In this document: positions 5,199 through 5,258 of the stretch, one piece after another
Layout: every line of letters starts with the position of its first letter
Numbering within the stretch: position 1 is the first letter of the stretch
From: Spirochaetia bacterium
GTDB taxonomy: Bacteria; Spirochaetota; Spirochaetia; DTKZ01
Assembly: GCA_031270615.1 (NCBI GenBank)
Contig: JAISXE010000336.1
Span: 1 to 5,258 of the forward strand
Length of the DNA stretch: 5,258 nucleotides
Direction of reading: 5' to 3'
Position numbers and translations under genes: made by a program
The notes under the pieces: model-generated
What the model was told of the DNA's origin: nothing
Database searches by the model: none
The model's input: only the letters and a program-made list of their open reading frames with translations

Positions 5199-5258
5199 GA
5201 AACCACAGACCGCGCCGAAAATACGGACTCTTGGCTGTCCGCATGCGGTTTTATTGGG
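5199..5258 (+). repeat. possible start of another CACRGAC repeat copy, cut by window edge
   Basis: GAAACCACAGACC (5199-5211) exactly matches the minus strand at 1801-1789 in the MITE-like element. It is followed by a CGGAC/GTCCG pair (5224-5228 and 5237-5241) and the perfect palindrome CCGCATGCGG (5239-5248). No gene is apparent from 4955 to the right edge. Whether this is a full element cannot be seen because the window ends. Confidence 0.4.

Overview
The window holds a divergently arranged locus. On the minus strand lies the 5' part of a large transaldolase-family gene whose 3' end is cut by the left edge. On the plus strand lies a complete three-gene TRAP (tripartite ATP-independent periplasmic) transporter operon, dctP-dctQ-dctM. 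The G+C-rich coding style, the signal peptide ending in VFA before a Gly/Ser linker, and the hairpin-rich spacers are reminiscent of spirochaetes (Treponema-like, for example gut treponemes). That placement is inference from style and is not proven by any marker gene here.

Layout: 1-1330 (minus) transaldolase-like protein, at least 443 residues, with the Schiff-base lysine visible. 1340-2109 is a 770-base divergent control region. It holds one strong sigma70-type promoter facing each way (minus 1403-1431, plus 1938-1966). Just downstream of each -10 box lies a copy of the same GntR/FadR-like palindrome (1381-1397 and 1977-1995). A 320-bp element with imperfect 23-bp terminal inverted repeats (1531-1850) sits between the two promoters and looks like a non-autonomous insertion (MITE). 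The leader of dctP carries four perfectly phased 13-bp tandem repeats (2003-2054). 2110-3105 is dctP; 3106-3180 is a spacer with two tandem hairpins; 3181-3672 is dctQ (GTG start); 3674-4954 is dctM. 4955-5258 is non-coding and packed with palindromes. It shares short exact words with the MITE-like element, including the start of what may be another repeat copy at the right edge.

How it works together: DctP would capture a carboxylated solute in the periplasm and deliver it to the DctQM membrane complex for Na+-driven import. The matching operator-like sites at both promoters suggest that one regulator, not in this window, controls import and the transaldolase-like enzyme together. This would make the locus a catabolic unit for a sugar acid or a similar sugar-derived carboxylate. 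The substrate cannot be read from the sequence. The least ordinary points are the Glu-to-Gln change at a catalytic position of the transaldolase homologue, the shared operator pair, the insertion-like element between the promoters, the 13-bp leader repeats and the clustered palindromes.
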